A stretch of 36,760 nt of DNA from Takakia lepidozioides (Eukaryota; Streptophyta; Takakiopsida; Takakiales; Takakiaceae): contig CM060731.1 of NCBI GenBank assembly GCA_030704615.1, positions 50,307,241 to 50,344,000 on the forward strand, given 5' to 3'. The notes beneath the pieces are model-generated. The model saw nothing but the letters and a program-made list of their open reading frames with translations. It searched no databases and was not told where the DNA came from. Each line of letters begins with the position of its first letter. Within the stretch, counting starts at the first letter, position 1. Made by a program: the position numbers and the translations under genes. Below, in pieces: positions 9,301-19,239 of the stretch.

Positions 9301-11563
9301 CGCACAGGCATTCTAGAGAAAAGCAAAGCACACTCGAGTAGACTTGCAAACAGGTGTGGCAGAGAACTGATCCCACGGAAATGGTGAACCTTAGGCCTGG
9401 GACAACCTGCACTAATTTGAGAAATCGCTGTGGTGCAGGGTTTCGTGGTCAACACGTCAGTACATGCCGAAAGAGCTGGCATCTGTGGGAATGGCATGTG
9501 TGAGCAAGGAGAGCGATGTGATCAAATGGGGAAGAGTGCGACTAAAATGGAAAGTAGCAGTTGCTGTTTGAAAGACTGCCCGTTTGTATCGCACACTTGT
9601 CCCATCCCACCTAACGGCCCACGTGCCAGCAGGTCATGTGCTGGCAATGGTTTGTGTCTAGATGCAAGTGGCCAATGCAGCTGCTTCCTAGGTGCCCAGC
9701 TTATCCTCAGTACTAGCATCTAGGATTACTATTCTTCTAAAGACTACACTATTAATGCATTGAGGGGGACAATAGGTCGTGCATATTTCCCACACAGAAA
9801 GCATGCCCAAAGAGTGCAAGTTGCTGAACAGTATGGACCGACCAAACTACCACAAGTGTCTCATCACTTCTGTTCACCGTTCAAGCATGCAGAATTAGAG
9901 AGGGTCACAACTTCCTTTTAACTATTAGAAACAACAGTACTCTTCAGCTTGTACATTAGAAGAGTCAGTAACCAAAGTTGGCCAGGTCTAATGAGTGCCT
10001 GAGGGAGGAAGGGAGAGGGGTATGGCTGTGTGACCGAACAGAGTGAAGGGTCCACAGGATACAGGGGCATCGATTGTCAGCAGTGCACATTTGGGTGGAA
10101 ATCCTCAACTAATGGGAGCTGCATCAAATTGGCCAATGATGTGGAGTACGCAAAGATGGGCTTGTCAGCACTGCCTGACATGTCCTGGAAGGATGACCGA
10201 GACTCAGAGGGCTTCTCCAGAATTGCAGGCCTGGCCCTTGCAGCTGTAACAGGATGTGGGGTCCTTCTATGTGTTGTGACCTTTCTCTACATGCACTATT
10301 GGAATCCGCAGGAAGTCATCAGAAGCTGCCTATACAGAGAGCCCAGTCAAAGAGAACACTCTCAAGGTATGTCCAACATTAGAAGCTTCAATATTCACTC
10401 GTCTCACAGTCTACGTAGAACACCCAGTACAATCAATCACATATAATCATGTGCATAGAAGGAGCACATGATACGTTTTGTGGCTGCTCGGACAGGCCTC
10501 CTAATCAGCCCATCAAATTCATGGTCCTTTACTTTTGAGTTCACTGAAACGTACAAATACAAGACTTAAATCAAGAAGTGTATTGCTTTTGCAATTGAGG
10601 ATTTCATTTGTCAACGTGCTCTGTGCATTGTACACATGGTGGTGTGCAGATGAAGTTGAGCACCAAGATGAGAGGCTGAGTAGTGCGGGTAAGTCGCACA
10701 GCCAGGAGCCAGCAGAGGCAACAGCAGCCAAGCATGGCCAAAGATCTTTGCTGGAGGCAAGCACAAGTACTCAGAAACAAAGCAGCCACAGACAAGAAAC
10801 TGATGCGCCACGTACTGCAGTGCTGCCTGACTGTGCAACTGGATGGCGCAAATCCCTTCTTCTTGGGCAAGAGGGTGGTATTACAGGTTGGCGAAAGTCG
10901 TTAGTTGGGAAACAGCAAGTGGAATATGGCTTACTAGAAGATGCAACTCATGATGGTGTACAGTCAGTGCAGAAGCCCAAGCCTGCGCACGATGATGTTT
11001 GGTCCTCCTCACCAACCACCCCTCCCTCGAACTGGCTAACCTCTTTTGCAGAAGATACTGAAGGCATTCCTCTTAAGCCACTACATACCTCTCCACCACA
11101 AGATACACGGCTCATTCTGCAAACAGCAGACACTCGATCCCAACCACAAACCACCAGCTCCCATTTGCAAGAGGTTTGGTCTCAACCCCAGCCATCATCT
11201 TCACGACAAGATCTTTGGTCGTCCCATGAGCCACATTCTACAGCTACACCACATGGGACTCACTCATTTCCTCTACGTCTCATCCCTCCGCCACAGGCTC
11301 ACATGAGCTCCTCTTCACAACGTCCCATCTCGATACTTGGACCACCCACCCCTAGGGTCTTATCACCTCCTCCGTCTTTGCAAACTGATATGCGGGCTAG
11401 ATCAAACCCTTTGTCTTCATCTCCTTTGCAATATCCAGCTGAATCTCAAGTCCGACCCGCCACTGAATCTCTTTGGCCACGCCACCATGAGCCTTCCTCT
11501 CCTCCCTTAACTACCACACCCTCCTCCCCTCCATCTCTGTCCGAGATGTCTGATTTGATGTAG
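306..11563 (+). CDS. TSP1/EGF multidomain single-pass membrane protein (5' partial, 17 exons seen)
   Basis: Exons by splice site and phase: 306-506 (start uncertain), 882-939, 1431-1633, 1710-1754, 2116-2162, 2800-2891, 3230-3497, 3868-3954, 4153-4296, 4480-4653, 4832-4893, 6956-7154, 8559-8732, 8966-9040, 9439-9691, 10058-10366, 10650-11563; about 1,100 residues. Order of modules: a PPC-like beta domain (NTNFDTTLSVYE, ACNDDYC, VDGWGAGGPFDFNLTV); four six-Cys TSP1 repeats (WSAASWSPC, YEGYWSEC, KWNYC, WLVGPWNDEC); an EGF module (CSGNGGC, CKCIGHWEGRYC); two CCxxGxLDxCxxC modules; a Cys-free region; a CGNGMCEQGERC/CCLKDCP module and a second EGF (CAGNGLC, CSCFLGYRGIDC); a membrane span coded near 10222-10300; a Ser/Pro-rich tail. 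All junction phases agree except exon 4 to exon 5, which is off by one base. I infer a plasma-membrane adhesion or receptor-like protein; ligand unknown. Confidence 0.8.
5045..5105 (-). repeat. LINE/SINE-type 3' tail unit
   Basis: Read on the minus strand this contains GTCCCATAAGCTCTTTGAGC followed by a degenerate AAGGACGTTGTAAAGTA. The same unit recurs in tandem at 7.5-8.1 kb. Here it lies just downstream (in LINE orientation) of a recognisable LINE coding relic, so it is probably that element's 3' end. Confidence 0.65.
5120..6110 (-). mobile_element. Decayed non-LTR retrotransposon (LINE) fragment in intron 11 of the TSP1 gene
   Basis: Minus-strand translation, broken by stops and frameshifts, shows in order the back of a reverse transcriptase (GLQVNLSKTKTMVFDC), the downstream connector (LFDSVITPAAHLW, FLQEMLGARGTTPSQLYV) and a C-terminal Cys/His region (CLCPTC, ETKEHLFFQCPFYYELR). 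This order is typical of the 3' half of LINE ORF2. The 5' part with the catalytic YxDD box is missing, so it is a 5'-truncated dead copy. It lies antisense to the host gene, inside an intron of about 2 kb. Confidence 0.8.
6170..6335 (-). repeat. Two further copies of the LINE/SINE 3' tail unit
   Basis: The plus strand shows ATGAAATGAAACGGTGCC, then GGAAGCTCATAAGCTTATGG, then TTTATAACGTCTGGGTAAAG. These are reverse-complement versions of the CCCATAAGCTCTTTGAGCTTT / CGGACGTTATAAAG unit seen elsewhere in the window. Confidence 0.6.
6753..6902 (+). other. Isolated exon-like open segment (49 codons) in intron 11
   Basis: A pyrimidine-rich tract ending in CTCAG is followed by 49 sense codons and TAA. 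The peptide is charged and helix-like (ALKRFPDAFGFEAEERLRR, then LKKDSKIVHTIASEKARG). It lacks the Cys-rich character of the surrounding gene, and the flanking exons already join in phase without it. I do not recognise the family. It could be the last exon of a captured gene or chance. Confidence 0.25.
7299..7480 (+). mobile_element. tRNA-derived SINE, copy 1
   Basis: The head has an A-box-like TAGCCCAGTGGTAATGGGCA and, about 40 bases on, a B-box-like GTGGGTTCAAACC (RNA polymerase III consensus GGTTCGANNCC). After the head come GGTGTCCACCTTTCAGC and GAAGAGACACCATAATTTATG, which are shared with the copy at 13.9 kb. The head is followed by the CCCATAAGCTC... tail units. It lies in intron 12 of the TSP1 gene in sense orientation. 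Confidence 0.7.
7480..8090 (+). repeat. Tandem array of LINE/SINE 3' tail units
   Basis: At least five copies of a unit with core CCCATAAGCTCTTTGAGCTT, TCCGCGGACGTTATAAAGTA and a CATTTCATTTCATTT end occur near 7525, 7585, 7718, 7955 and 8025. Two are preceded by the longer repeat TTTGGCTCTGGTTTTGTTTC. The copies differ by several bases. No coding sequence is present. Confidence 0.75.
8239..8434 (+). repeat. Two-copy tandem duplication, about 97 bp each
   Basis: Both halves start AGCCAGTAGCTTTAGTGGCC and end GAGTTGCCTTCTCTA or AAGTTGCCTTCTCTA. They differ at roughly a dozen positions. The pair lies in intron 12 of the TSP1 gene, between the tail array and exon 13. Confidence 0.8.
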
Positions 11564-12185
11564 TATATCCGTTTTGCAATGAGCATTCAAATGCAATCTT
11601 GTTACATTTTGGAGAAATCTTTACTGTACAAAGGTTTTGAAGTTCTTTCCTGAACACTTGGATACATCATCATTGTGTGTGAAAAACAGAAATAAGTGAA
11701 GTTTTTCATCTCAATTCTTGCTGCAAGTTCTATCATCCTGGCATTTTTGGACAGTCGTCTCAACAGACAGATTTGGTCAGGATCAGAACATTGCAGATTG
11801 TTGGACCACTTTTAATCTCTCTCTGGGTATGAAGACTTGGAGGGTTGTAATACTACATGTCTGCAACCTTGAATTATCAGTATCAAGTACTTTGTATCTG
11901 AATGCAGATGAGTTTTGTGAGCATCTTCTGGTGGATCATTTTTGTTAATAAGTATCATACATGGGTGGGAAGCACTCAGTTCAGTAATATGAAGAATCAA
12001 TTCAATCAGCTTCAATGTGCTCACCAGGATTCCAAGACTTGTAGCACAAACAGAATCTTACAATCAGGGTTGAAGAAAAATGGAGACATATGGAAAAGAA
12101 TAGGAATAATGTAAGAACTTCATCCACACGTGTGGTCTTACAATATTTTCTCTGGATTCAAGGCATTTATTTTGATTTTCATGCC
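11564..12185 (+). other. 3' flank of the TSP1 gene
   Basis: After the TAG stop the sequence is AT-rich with no recognisable coding content. It probably holds the 3' UTR. No unambiguous AATAAA stands out close to the stop. Confidence 0.4.
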
Positions 12186-12315
12186 TCCCCAAGTCCGATC
12201 TCTCAGGTGGGAAGGTGGACATCTTTGTGGCACTGATCAGTGGATTGAAACCACAACCACTTCTGAGGTAGTATGTGCCCATTACCACTGGGCTACAACT
12301 TGGCCTGATTTCATC
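12186..12315 (-). mobile_element. tRNA-derived SINE, copy 2
   Basis: On the minus strand it reads CCAAGTTGTAGCCCAGTGG, TAATGGGCACATAC, GTGGTTGTGGTTTCAATCC and then AAAGATGTCCACCTTCCC. This matches the heads of the copies at 7.3 kb and 13.9 kb. The B box has decayed to GGTTTCAATCC. The 12316-12689 stretch beyond it shows no gene. Confidence 0.65.
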
Positions 12316-12689
12316 AACTGTGCCGCTGCAACTGCTGCATTCAGTTGACCATCTACCCAGAGAGCTACGTATTGAGTGTAAAATCCCTAATTGTGTTTCC
12401 ACATTTGAAATCATTCACGGAAACTTCATGGCATTTGAGGTTTTTGTAATGTCTATCGACAAATTAATACTATTAGGGATAACCGCAATAGAGGTTCTCA
12501 TGAGCATTCTTAAGCTATAACAATGTTTGTCCAAATTTTTCACCACAATTGCGTTGACATAATACTTCATTGCATACATGTTGGCAGCTGGGCTTATTGA
12601 AATTTCAGTTGAGGTTTCCCTACGCATGCAACACTTAAATTCTTTGCAACATATAGTCTAGTGAATAGCATGGTCGACGTCACTGGATA

Positions 12690-13030
12690 CTTGGGCCTCT
12701 ACATAGGAGATGCACTTGGATATAACATAAATAGAAGATTGCACTTGGGCTTAGATGGGCCTCGACACAGGAGACACACTTGGATACGTAGGAAATTGCA
12801 CATGGACTTAGATTTCAATCTTCACACATGGGCCAACGGCATACACTAGAGGTCGCACTTGGGCGTTGACATAGGAGACGCATTGGGATACATAGGAAAT
12901 TGCACTTGGTCTTAGATTTCAACTCTTCATACATGGGCTGGAGGTCACACTTGGGCCTCGACATAGGAGATGCTTGGATACATATGAGATTGCACTTGGG
13001 CTTAGATGACATTTGACACTTGGGCCCAGG
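12690..13030 (+). repeat. Degenerate minisatellite, unit about 90-130 bp
   Basis: The phrases CACTTGGGCCTCGACATAGG, GAGATGCACTTGGATACATA, GGAAATTGCACTTGG and CTTAGATTTCAA recur three to four times with indels. A further partial unit (GGACTTAGATGACATTGGAC) sits near 13215. No open frame spans the array and no function is suggested. Confidence 0.75.
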
Positions 13031-13904
13031 CACAGGCTATCCAAGTACTTTTGGTCGCTGAAAATTCCCGAAAAATAGCAAGGTGGGAATTATGGGACAA
13101 GGGTTGGAGCTTTGACAAGAGAGATATCAAGGGAAAGATCTCCGGTACAAATATGGTCGTAGGCTTTGTGGAAAAAAAATGATTAGATGTGGCTTGCTTC
13201 ATATATTGATGTATGTGGACTTAGATGACATTGGACACTTGGGCCAATGACATAGGCTACCCTACTCAATCTATGATGTGAAACGTTTGTTTTGTTTTGT
13301 TTTGTTTTGTCGCGTTGAGATGTCCCAAACCACAAGCCCCAGCCCTAGTGCTTGGTACCGTGGGGTGAAGGCAACCGACAGTGGTGAGTGATGATCACGA
13401 GTCCTTTAGAAGTACACAACATTTTTTTTTTAAGTTTAAAAACTGAAAATGCAATGCATTGACTAAGAAAGTAGATGGATGTATAAGGCAAATTCATTTT
13501 AATAAAAGAATTGTGATTAGATTAAGTTGTCGAAATTATAAAATCAACCTTAAAGTCAACCCTAAATCATAAACCCTAAACCTCTAATTACATGAAAAAG
13601 CCCATATCTTTCTTGGCGGTCCTGCTTAATGACATTTTCAATGAAGGGAGTTTCTTTAATTCATTCATTTTCCTCTTATAGGACAATCTGAAAATTCACT
13701 GCTTTTTAGGGTACTTAAAAGTACATGAAATGTATATAATTGAATATTATTTATTAGAGTTGTCATTTTAGTTTCTTTAAGAAAAGTACCCCCTTATAGT
13801 GAGTCCCATTTTTCATGTTGATTTGTAATTGGAAAGAAAAAAGTCCGTAACCTCACATTTTTCTCTTCACATTAAGAGCTAAGTTCGATGGCTAATAATA
13901 ATAA
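13031..13904. other. AT-rich intergenic stretch
   Basis: It contains a short TTTTG microsatellite near 13288-13310 and a CCCTAAA-type telobox-like phrase near 13560-13580. No coding segment or RNA gene is visible. Confidence 0.5.
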
Positions 13905-14075
13905 TATTGACGCCTCCCAAAGGAAATGTAAATTATGGTGTCTCCTCACCCCAATGGGTTACCTGCCTTCCGCTTAGGAAGGTGGACACCTTTGTGACAC
14001 CAAGGGTGGATTGAACCCACAACCACTTTCGAGGTGGTGCCCATTACACTGGGCTACAACTTGGTTGTCTTCGAT
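13905..14075 (-). mobile_element. tRNA-derived SINE, copy 3
   Basis: On the minus strand: GACAACCAAGTTGTAGCCC, AGTGTAATGGGCACCACC, GTGGTTGTGGGTTCAATCC, GTGTCACAAAGGTGTCCACC and GAGGAGACACCATAATTTAC. It aligns with the copy at 7299 over the tRNA-like head and the body, including the GACAACC left edge. Confidence 0.7.
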
Positions 14076-14327
14076 GGCTTTTTTTCCTTCTAAGAGGAGA
14101 ACCACCGGACGCAAGCTTGCCCGGAAAATTCAACAGCCTCTGGGCTGTTTGCCGGTTGGGGTTTTTTTATTTTATTTTTATTTTTTATGGTTCGGGCTGC
14201 CATCGAAGCTCGTAAATCTGCATATTATTGATTGGGCATATTGGTGTGCCTCCGAGCGAGGGAAGGGCAATATTAAATTACTGTATGGGTTTCCAGAATG
14301 CGGTAGGTAAACATCATGCGTTGGTCG

Positions 14328-14666
14328 CACGTGGGAAGGAGAGAAGGTCGTGGGCTGTGGGCCGTGCAAGCACGCCGGTGACCCGGTGTTTGCGTCTCAG
14401 GTTTGGGGAGCAGCAGCGACCGGTCGGGCCGGGCCGGGCCGGGTCCCACTGTCACGCTCGCACTTGCCCCACCCCACACTTGCAACTCAAACCGAGCACG
14501 CGCTCGACAGCACTAACGAGGCCGCCAAGAGCTTGGGTTCGAGGGGTGCCTATTCTGTGGGCAAATGGGCGCGCAGGACGACCCACATTTGCAGGGTAGG
14601 TTGGAAGCGGGTGACTGGGAAGGGGTCCGTTGCAGCGCACGTGGCACGATCGACTGATCCACGTGG
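14328..14666 (+). promoter_or_regulatory. Three G-box (CACGTG) motifs upstream of proline dehydrogenase
   Basis: CACGTGG occurs at 14328-14334, CACGTGGC at 14638-14645 and CCACGTGG at 14659-14666, in a locally GC-rich block between AT-rich repeats and the start codon at 15151. In plants CACGTG cores are bound by bZIP and bHLH factors, and CACGTGGC is an ABA-response element form. Control of this gene by such factors is inference; I found no ACTCAT element of the type known from Arabidopsis ProDH. Confidence 0.45.
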
Positions 14667-15150
14667 AAAGGCAGAAACGCCTCGGCAGGCGCGAGGGGAT
14701 AGCCGCCAGGCTGCCTCTGCGCAGCTGTCTATTGTGGAGGGCGGGCCAGCTTGCTTCCTGATTACCCTCGCGACTTGCTGTACAGATTCATCATACGCTT
14801 TCCTGGCATAAATTGGCTTCAGGATTGGGTGAGATCATCACGGGGAGCTGGTCGTAGTTTCTGTTAATGTGTTGGAGGTGGAGTTGTGAGGAATCTGGAC
14901 GTGAAGACGATTGCACTGATCAGATTTGCTTGCACAGCCTATGCGAATACCGTAGTTAGCTTTCTCTTAAGATTCTTTCAGAAGTTTTAGCTTGTACATC
15001 GACTAACTCACCGGCTGTTTGTTGGCAGTTTGCATGGCATAAAACTTGAGCGTAATTGTGTATTCTTTTTCGCCTCTGGACATTCGAAAGCGTCCCGTAG
15101 AGAGCCAAACGTCTTGTAGAGGCTGTTGTGAGGGGAGTTTTCCCTTGGAA

Positions 15151-17406
15151 ATGGCATGGCGTGCTAACCGGGAGATCCCTAAGATTTTCACTGCCGCGAA
15201 TCGATTCTCTAAGAGCTTCGTTCAAGAAAATTTCGCTGTTAGATGCACGACAACGAAGGCTCAACTGTACAACAATGGTGAGGCGCAGGTAACTGGTGAT
15301 ATCTTACAAACCAAGAACGGGGAGGTCGTTTACTCGGGGGTGACCACCAAAGAGCTTCTCACAACACTGTTCAATCTTCATTTGGTCGCATATGAGCCCG
15401 TTGTCGATCTGAGCGTCAAAGTTCTCACCTCTCCTTTGATGCAATATGCACCCTTCCGAGTACCGGTCCTTCATGTCGTAAAGAGGACTGCATACTCTCA
15501 CTTCTGTGCGGGAGAGGACGTCGGGGAAGCCTCAGCCACCCTGAATAGGATGTGGGAGCTTGGACTCTGCGGCATCATGGACTATGGCTTGGAGGACGCG
15601 ATTGACAACCGGTCTTGCGATAAGAATCTTACTGACTTTCTGCACGTTGTTCATCAGAGTGGCCAGATGCCACCTGGATCAGTAAGTACTGAAATGTATT
15701 CTCATGTCACGGTTGTTATTCCTCCTCTAGAGACGTATTGTTTACTTGTGGAGGATTCAACGTTGTTGTGACTGATTTTGCTGTCTACTCTTTGTTCTTG
15801 AGTTGTTGACTCATTGGTGCAACTTTTTCGTCCAACCCGTGCGTATGGACGTCATACCCTGCTGCAGGTAAGCTTTTCTTGCATCAAGATCACCGCAATT
15901 TGTCCAATTCACCTTCTGGAGCGCGTTAGTGACCTCCTGAGGTGGCAACATAAGGTGCATGGATACAAGCTTCCCTGGAAGCAGGACGGATTGCCAGTGT
16001 TAGCAGAGTGCAGTCCCACGTACCATGTGCAAGCAGAGCCGGAGCCGCTAACGACCGATGAAGAACGTGACTGGACGCTTGCCCATCAGCGGCTGTGGAA
16101 GTTGTGCGAGTCATGCGAACGCGAGGGCTTGCCACTGCTAGTAGACGCTGAGTACACATCTGTCCAGCCAGCGATTGACTACCTCGTCTTTGCTGCTGCA
16201 CTACACTTTAACAAGGGGAGCCAACCTCTGGTGTACGGAACCGTTCAAGCATATTTGAAAGATGCATTTCCACGACTCTCTGTTGCTCTGAAATGGGCGT
16301 CCCACCATGGGATCTCTTTCGGTGCGAAGCTCGTTCGAGGAGCATACCTTACCAGAGAAACTGCATTGGCTGCCAAATTAGGTGCCCCTTCTCCCATACA
16401 TTCGAACATTGAAGAAACGCACCGCTGTTACGACGCTTGTGCTGCATTTATGCTGGAGCAAGCTGCATGTGGAGAAGGCTCTGTGGTGCTTGCAACTCAT
16501 AATACGGACTCTGGTGAGTAATCAAAGTTTGTTTCTCAGTTCGCGGTTAAGAACTATGTGTTATTGCTTGGACAAGCATGTGTCATGGTTTTCTTGGATT
16601 TAAACGTTTCTAGATCATTCCGTGTGCGCCCATATGACATTCTTGAAGCGTCACCTTGTTTTGTTTTTTAGAGATATTTAGCTGAGTTGCACTTTGTGGA
16701 TTAAAGCTGAAGTTGGCAACCTTGGGAGCGCAGGAAGGGCAGCAGCATTAAAGGCAGAAGAGCTGGGATTGACCAAGGGGGATCGAAGGCTGCAATTCGC
16801 ACAACTGAAGGGTATGTCGGATGTATTGTCATTCGCGTTAGTACAGGCTGGTTTCCGAGTGAGCAAGTATCTTCCTTTTGGGCCAATATCTCAGGTGGTT
16901 CCTTACCTGGTGAGACGTGCGGAGGAGAATCGCGGTCTGCTCGGCAACACTGTTATGGAGCGCAGGTGTATTAGGTATTTTTGTATACCTAACAAGCTTC
17001 AGAAGTAATAAGCTACCTATTGTCAAAGCCCTAGGCCATTTCGGATCTTGCTGCAGTAGTTGAAAGACTTGTGAAATCATAAGCTGCAGGTTATCTAGAA
17101 TCTTTGGAATTCAGATTTCTGTCGCAGAAAAGACTATCCTTCAATAAGAGCAATCAGTCTCCCTGTAGGCTATCAGTGACAGGTTCTTTTGTTGATTTGT
17201 TCAAGTATGCTGTGATTAGGGAACCATGACCATTCGATTTACTTAGGCTCCAGGTTAAGGGTTTGTAATTGTGTATTATAGACTCTGGGCACAGCTGAAG
17301 TGGTACTTTTTCCTAATGCAATATGTGCCTCAACTGACGTCAGTGAGGTGAACTGGTGACCAGGCAGGAGTTGCAGCGGAGGCTACAACAGCTGGCGGGC
17401 ATGTAA
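15151..17406 (+). CDS. ProDH: Proline dehydrogenase, mitochondrial (4 exons)
   Basis: Oxidises L-proline to pyrroline-5-carboxylate with FAD, passing electrons to the mitochondrial respiratory chain. Exons 15151-15681, 15868-16513, 16734-16965 and 17364-17406 join in phase to a 483-residue protein, close to the usual plant length of about 500. The N-terminus is basic and Ser/Thr-containing (RANREIPKIF, AANRFSKSF), as expected of a mitochondrial presequence. Family landmarks follow: ITAICPIHLLERVSDLL, LVDAEYTSVQPAIDYL, VQAYLKDAFPRL, KLVRGAYL, VVLATHNTDSG, FAQLKGMSDVLSFAL, YLPFGP and the proline-binding YLVRRAEENRG. The last exon is only 43 bases and supplies the ending RQELQRRLQQLAGM; without it the frame would run into intron sequence. 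The exon 3 acceptor at 16733 was chosen because it restores the conserved THNTDSGRAAALKAEELG. Confidence 0.93.
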
Positions 17407-18455
17407 TGGAATCCTGGATTGCTCTTACTAAGTCATTGTGTGACATCCACAGGGATGAAAGCTTCTAATCAGAACTTGACATGGTCCTTCACACAACCTG
17501 TGGGGCCAGCCATATTGATCTTATCTTCAGCATCATGGAAGGAGGGTTCGGATGGCAGTAAGCATGATTACACTGGCTTTGGCCAGAGTCTCTCATGTGT
17601 GTTGTGCCTGTGCATTTGTAATTTGATAGTCCAAATTGTGCAAACTTTAGTATCTCACACAGAAGAATTCACCAAGTCACTTATCAAGGGGAATCTGTCT
17701 ATGCTCATGTCCCCTGCTAAATACATTTGTGATCGATTTTTTGCTGATTTTCAAAGAAGATCAGCTACTGTATGATTCACATATTTTCAATGTGTAAATA
17801 GGAGGGTGAGCGTTGACACTTGTCTGGGTAGCTACTTTCAATACCAGTGGCTGAAAGCTTTACTTCTGTAGTTATGGATTGGTATGCGCACCTCGCCTTT
17901 CTCGACTTGAATATTTCGTGTGTTCACTTGTATGTGTGTGACTTGTGTTGGATCGACTGTGCAATGCCTTTATCCGGCCCCGATCCCTTGTTGTGATGCC
18001 TTTCTGATTGTCTCTTGCAGTATGTTCTCGAATCGCAAATGTGGTCAATGCTGTGATTGGCACAAATGAACATATTATCTCCATTGCAGGAAGAGTAGTC
18101 ATTGCTAACCAGGTCATTCTGGCCTCCATTTGGTTCTTGCTGCCCTGGGTCATCGCAGAGCTTTAGTTTCCTGGATCTTGATGGCTGGCTCGTATCCTCC
18201 TCGGAACGAATCAGACGCAGGTCGGCAAACAATCGAGAACGCAGTGATTAAACACACTCAATGTTTGACAGTGCTTTGAACATCTCACTTCCCAGTGTGT
18301 TACGAGTACTTCCATTTCAGGTAGCACCCGTCAGCGAGCATCAAACTCCAGCTTGAAGAAGGCCAGTCAGCTACATTGAACCTCTCCGCCGCTGAATTTA
18401 AAGAGCTGCAACCGCACGGACTAAGATGCAGAGGAGTTTTGTAAGAGAAAGAAAG
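17407..18455 (+). other. 3' flank of proline dehydrogenase, no gene seen
   Basis: I see no coding segment with family similarity and no RNA gene. Open stretches here lack splice context or recognisable motifs. Part is presumably 3' UTR. Confidence 0.4.
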
Positions 18456-18510
18456 TTTACAGTTTGTCCAAGGGAAGCTCAAAGTTTGTGGGACAAAGAC
18501 AAGAGGAGCC
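18456..18510 (-). repeat. Degenerate LINE/SINE 3' tail unit
   Basis: Read on the minus strand: TTTGTCCCACAAACTTTGAG followed by CTTCCCTTGGACAAAC. It is a diverged form of the GTCCCATAAGCTCTTTGAGC unit found at 5.0-8.1 kb. Confidence 0.45.
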
Positions 18511-18692
18511 CAAAATGAACACAACAAAGAATGAATGTAAGGAAGAAAGGTGTGCAGTTTATTTGCAGAGAACAAGCATAGATGTGTGGACAAGTCTGTG
18601 GATTTGAGGCGGGAATCTTCCTTGCTCTGAATCCCATGTGCACCCAACCATAACTAGACAGCTAGTAATCGGCCACTGTAGTTGCAGTATAC

Positions 18693-19239
18693 TTGCAGCA
18701 GAGAGCAAGGAAAGCGTTGTCGTCGAAATTCGAAACCCTAGAAGGCCAAATTAGTCGTGCGTTGCCAACTCCCACCGCAGTTTTACGCGCCTCTTGCTTC
18801 ACTATGTCCGGGGAGGCAAAAGACCCAGGATGCAAACGTAAGGCAGTGCCTATGAATGAGTTGTGGGTGGGGTCGGCATGTTTTGTCAGAGCGTGGTTAC
18901 ACTCTCGCACAAGGGATGGCAGCACGCTCCGCAGCTTTCCTGAGCTGGGAGGGGGAGGCCATCAATCAGGCCCTATGTTTTGCTTACGGTGAGCGAGCAG
19001 GAAGCTTGACATCATGCAACCGCTATACGGGCCAGGCTGTGGGGCTGAAACGGGAAGTTGTATTGGAGAATTCGGGCCTCATGCCCGTGCGAATGGTGGC
19101 TGCGATGCCTCCCCTGCCTTCAGAGACACCGGACAAAGGTATGGAGATGTGTATCCTCAGTAGTTTTTTCGGATTACGAACTGTGTGCGGCGGAGCGAGC
19201 CAGTGTCCACATTGTCCATTGACCCCGCGCCCAGTTTGA
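18693..19239 (+). other. Overlapping open frames of unknown meaning
   Basis: Two overlapping plus-strand frames of about 100 and 127 codons run through a locally GC-rich stretch. One begins near 18693 and holds an internal Met with SGEAKDPGCKRKAVPMNELW; the other begins at 18856. Neither shows a domain, membrane segment or family motif I recognise. A first exon of a gene displaced by the adjoining LINE is possible, and chance is as likely. Confidence 0.2.

Noticed and set aside
9309-9387. Open segment after a CGCACAG acceptor, GILEKSKAHSSRLANRCGREL
   Set aside because: Its phase does not fit exon 14, and exon 14 joins exon 15 directly in phase 0.
13555-13590. CCCTAAA-type telomere-like motifs
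   Set aside because: Only one or two imperfect units; more like a telobox or chance in AT-rich DNA than an interstitial telomere array.
18395-18425. CGCCGCTGAATTTAAAG resembling the start of 26S rRNA
   Set aside because: The match covers only about a dozen bases and the following AGCATATCAATAAGC is absent.
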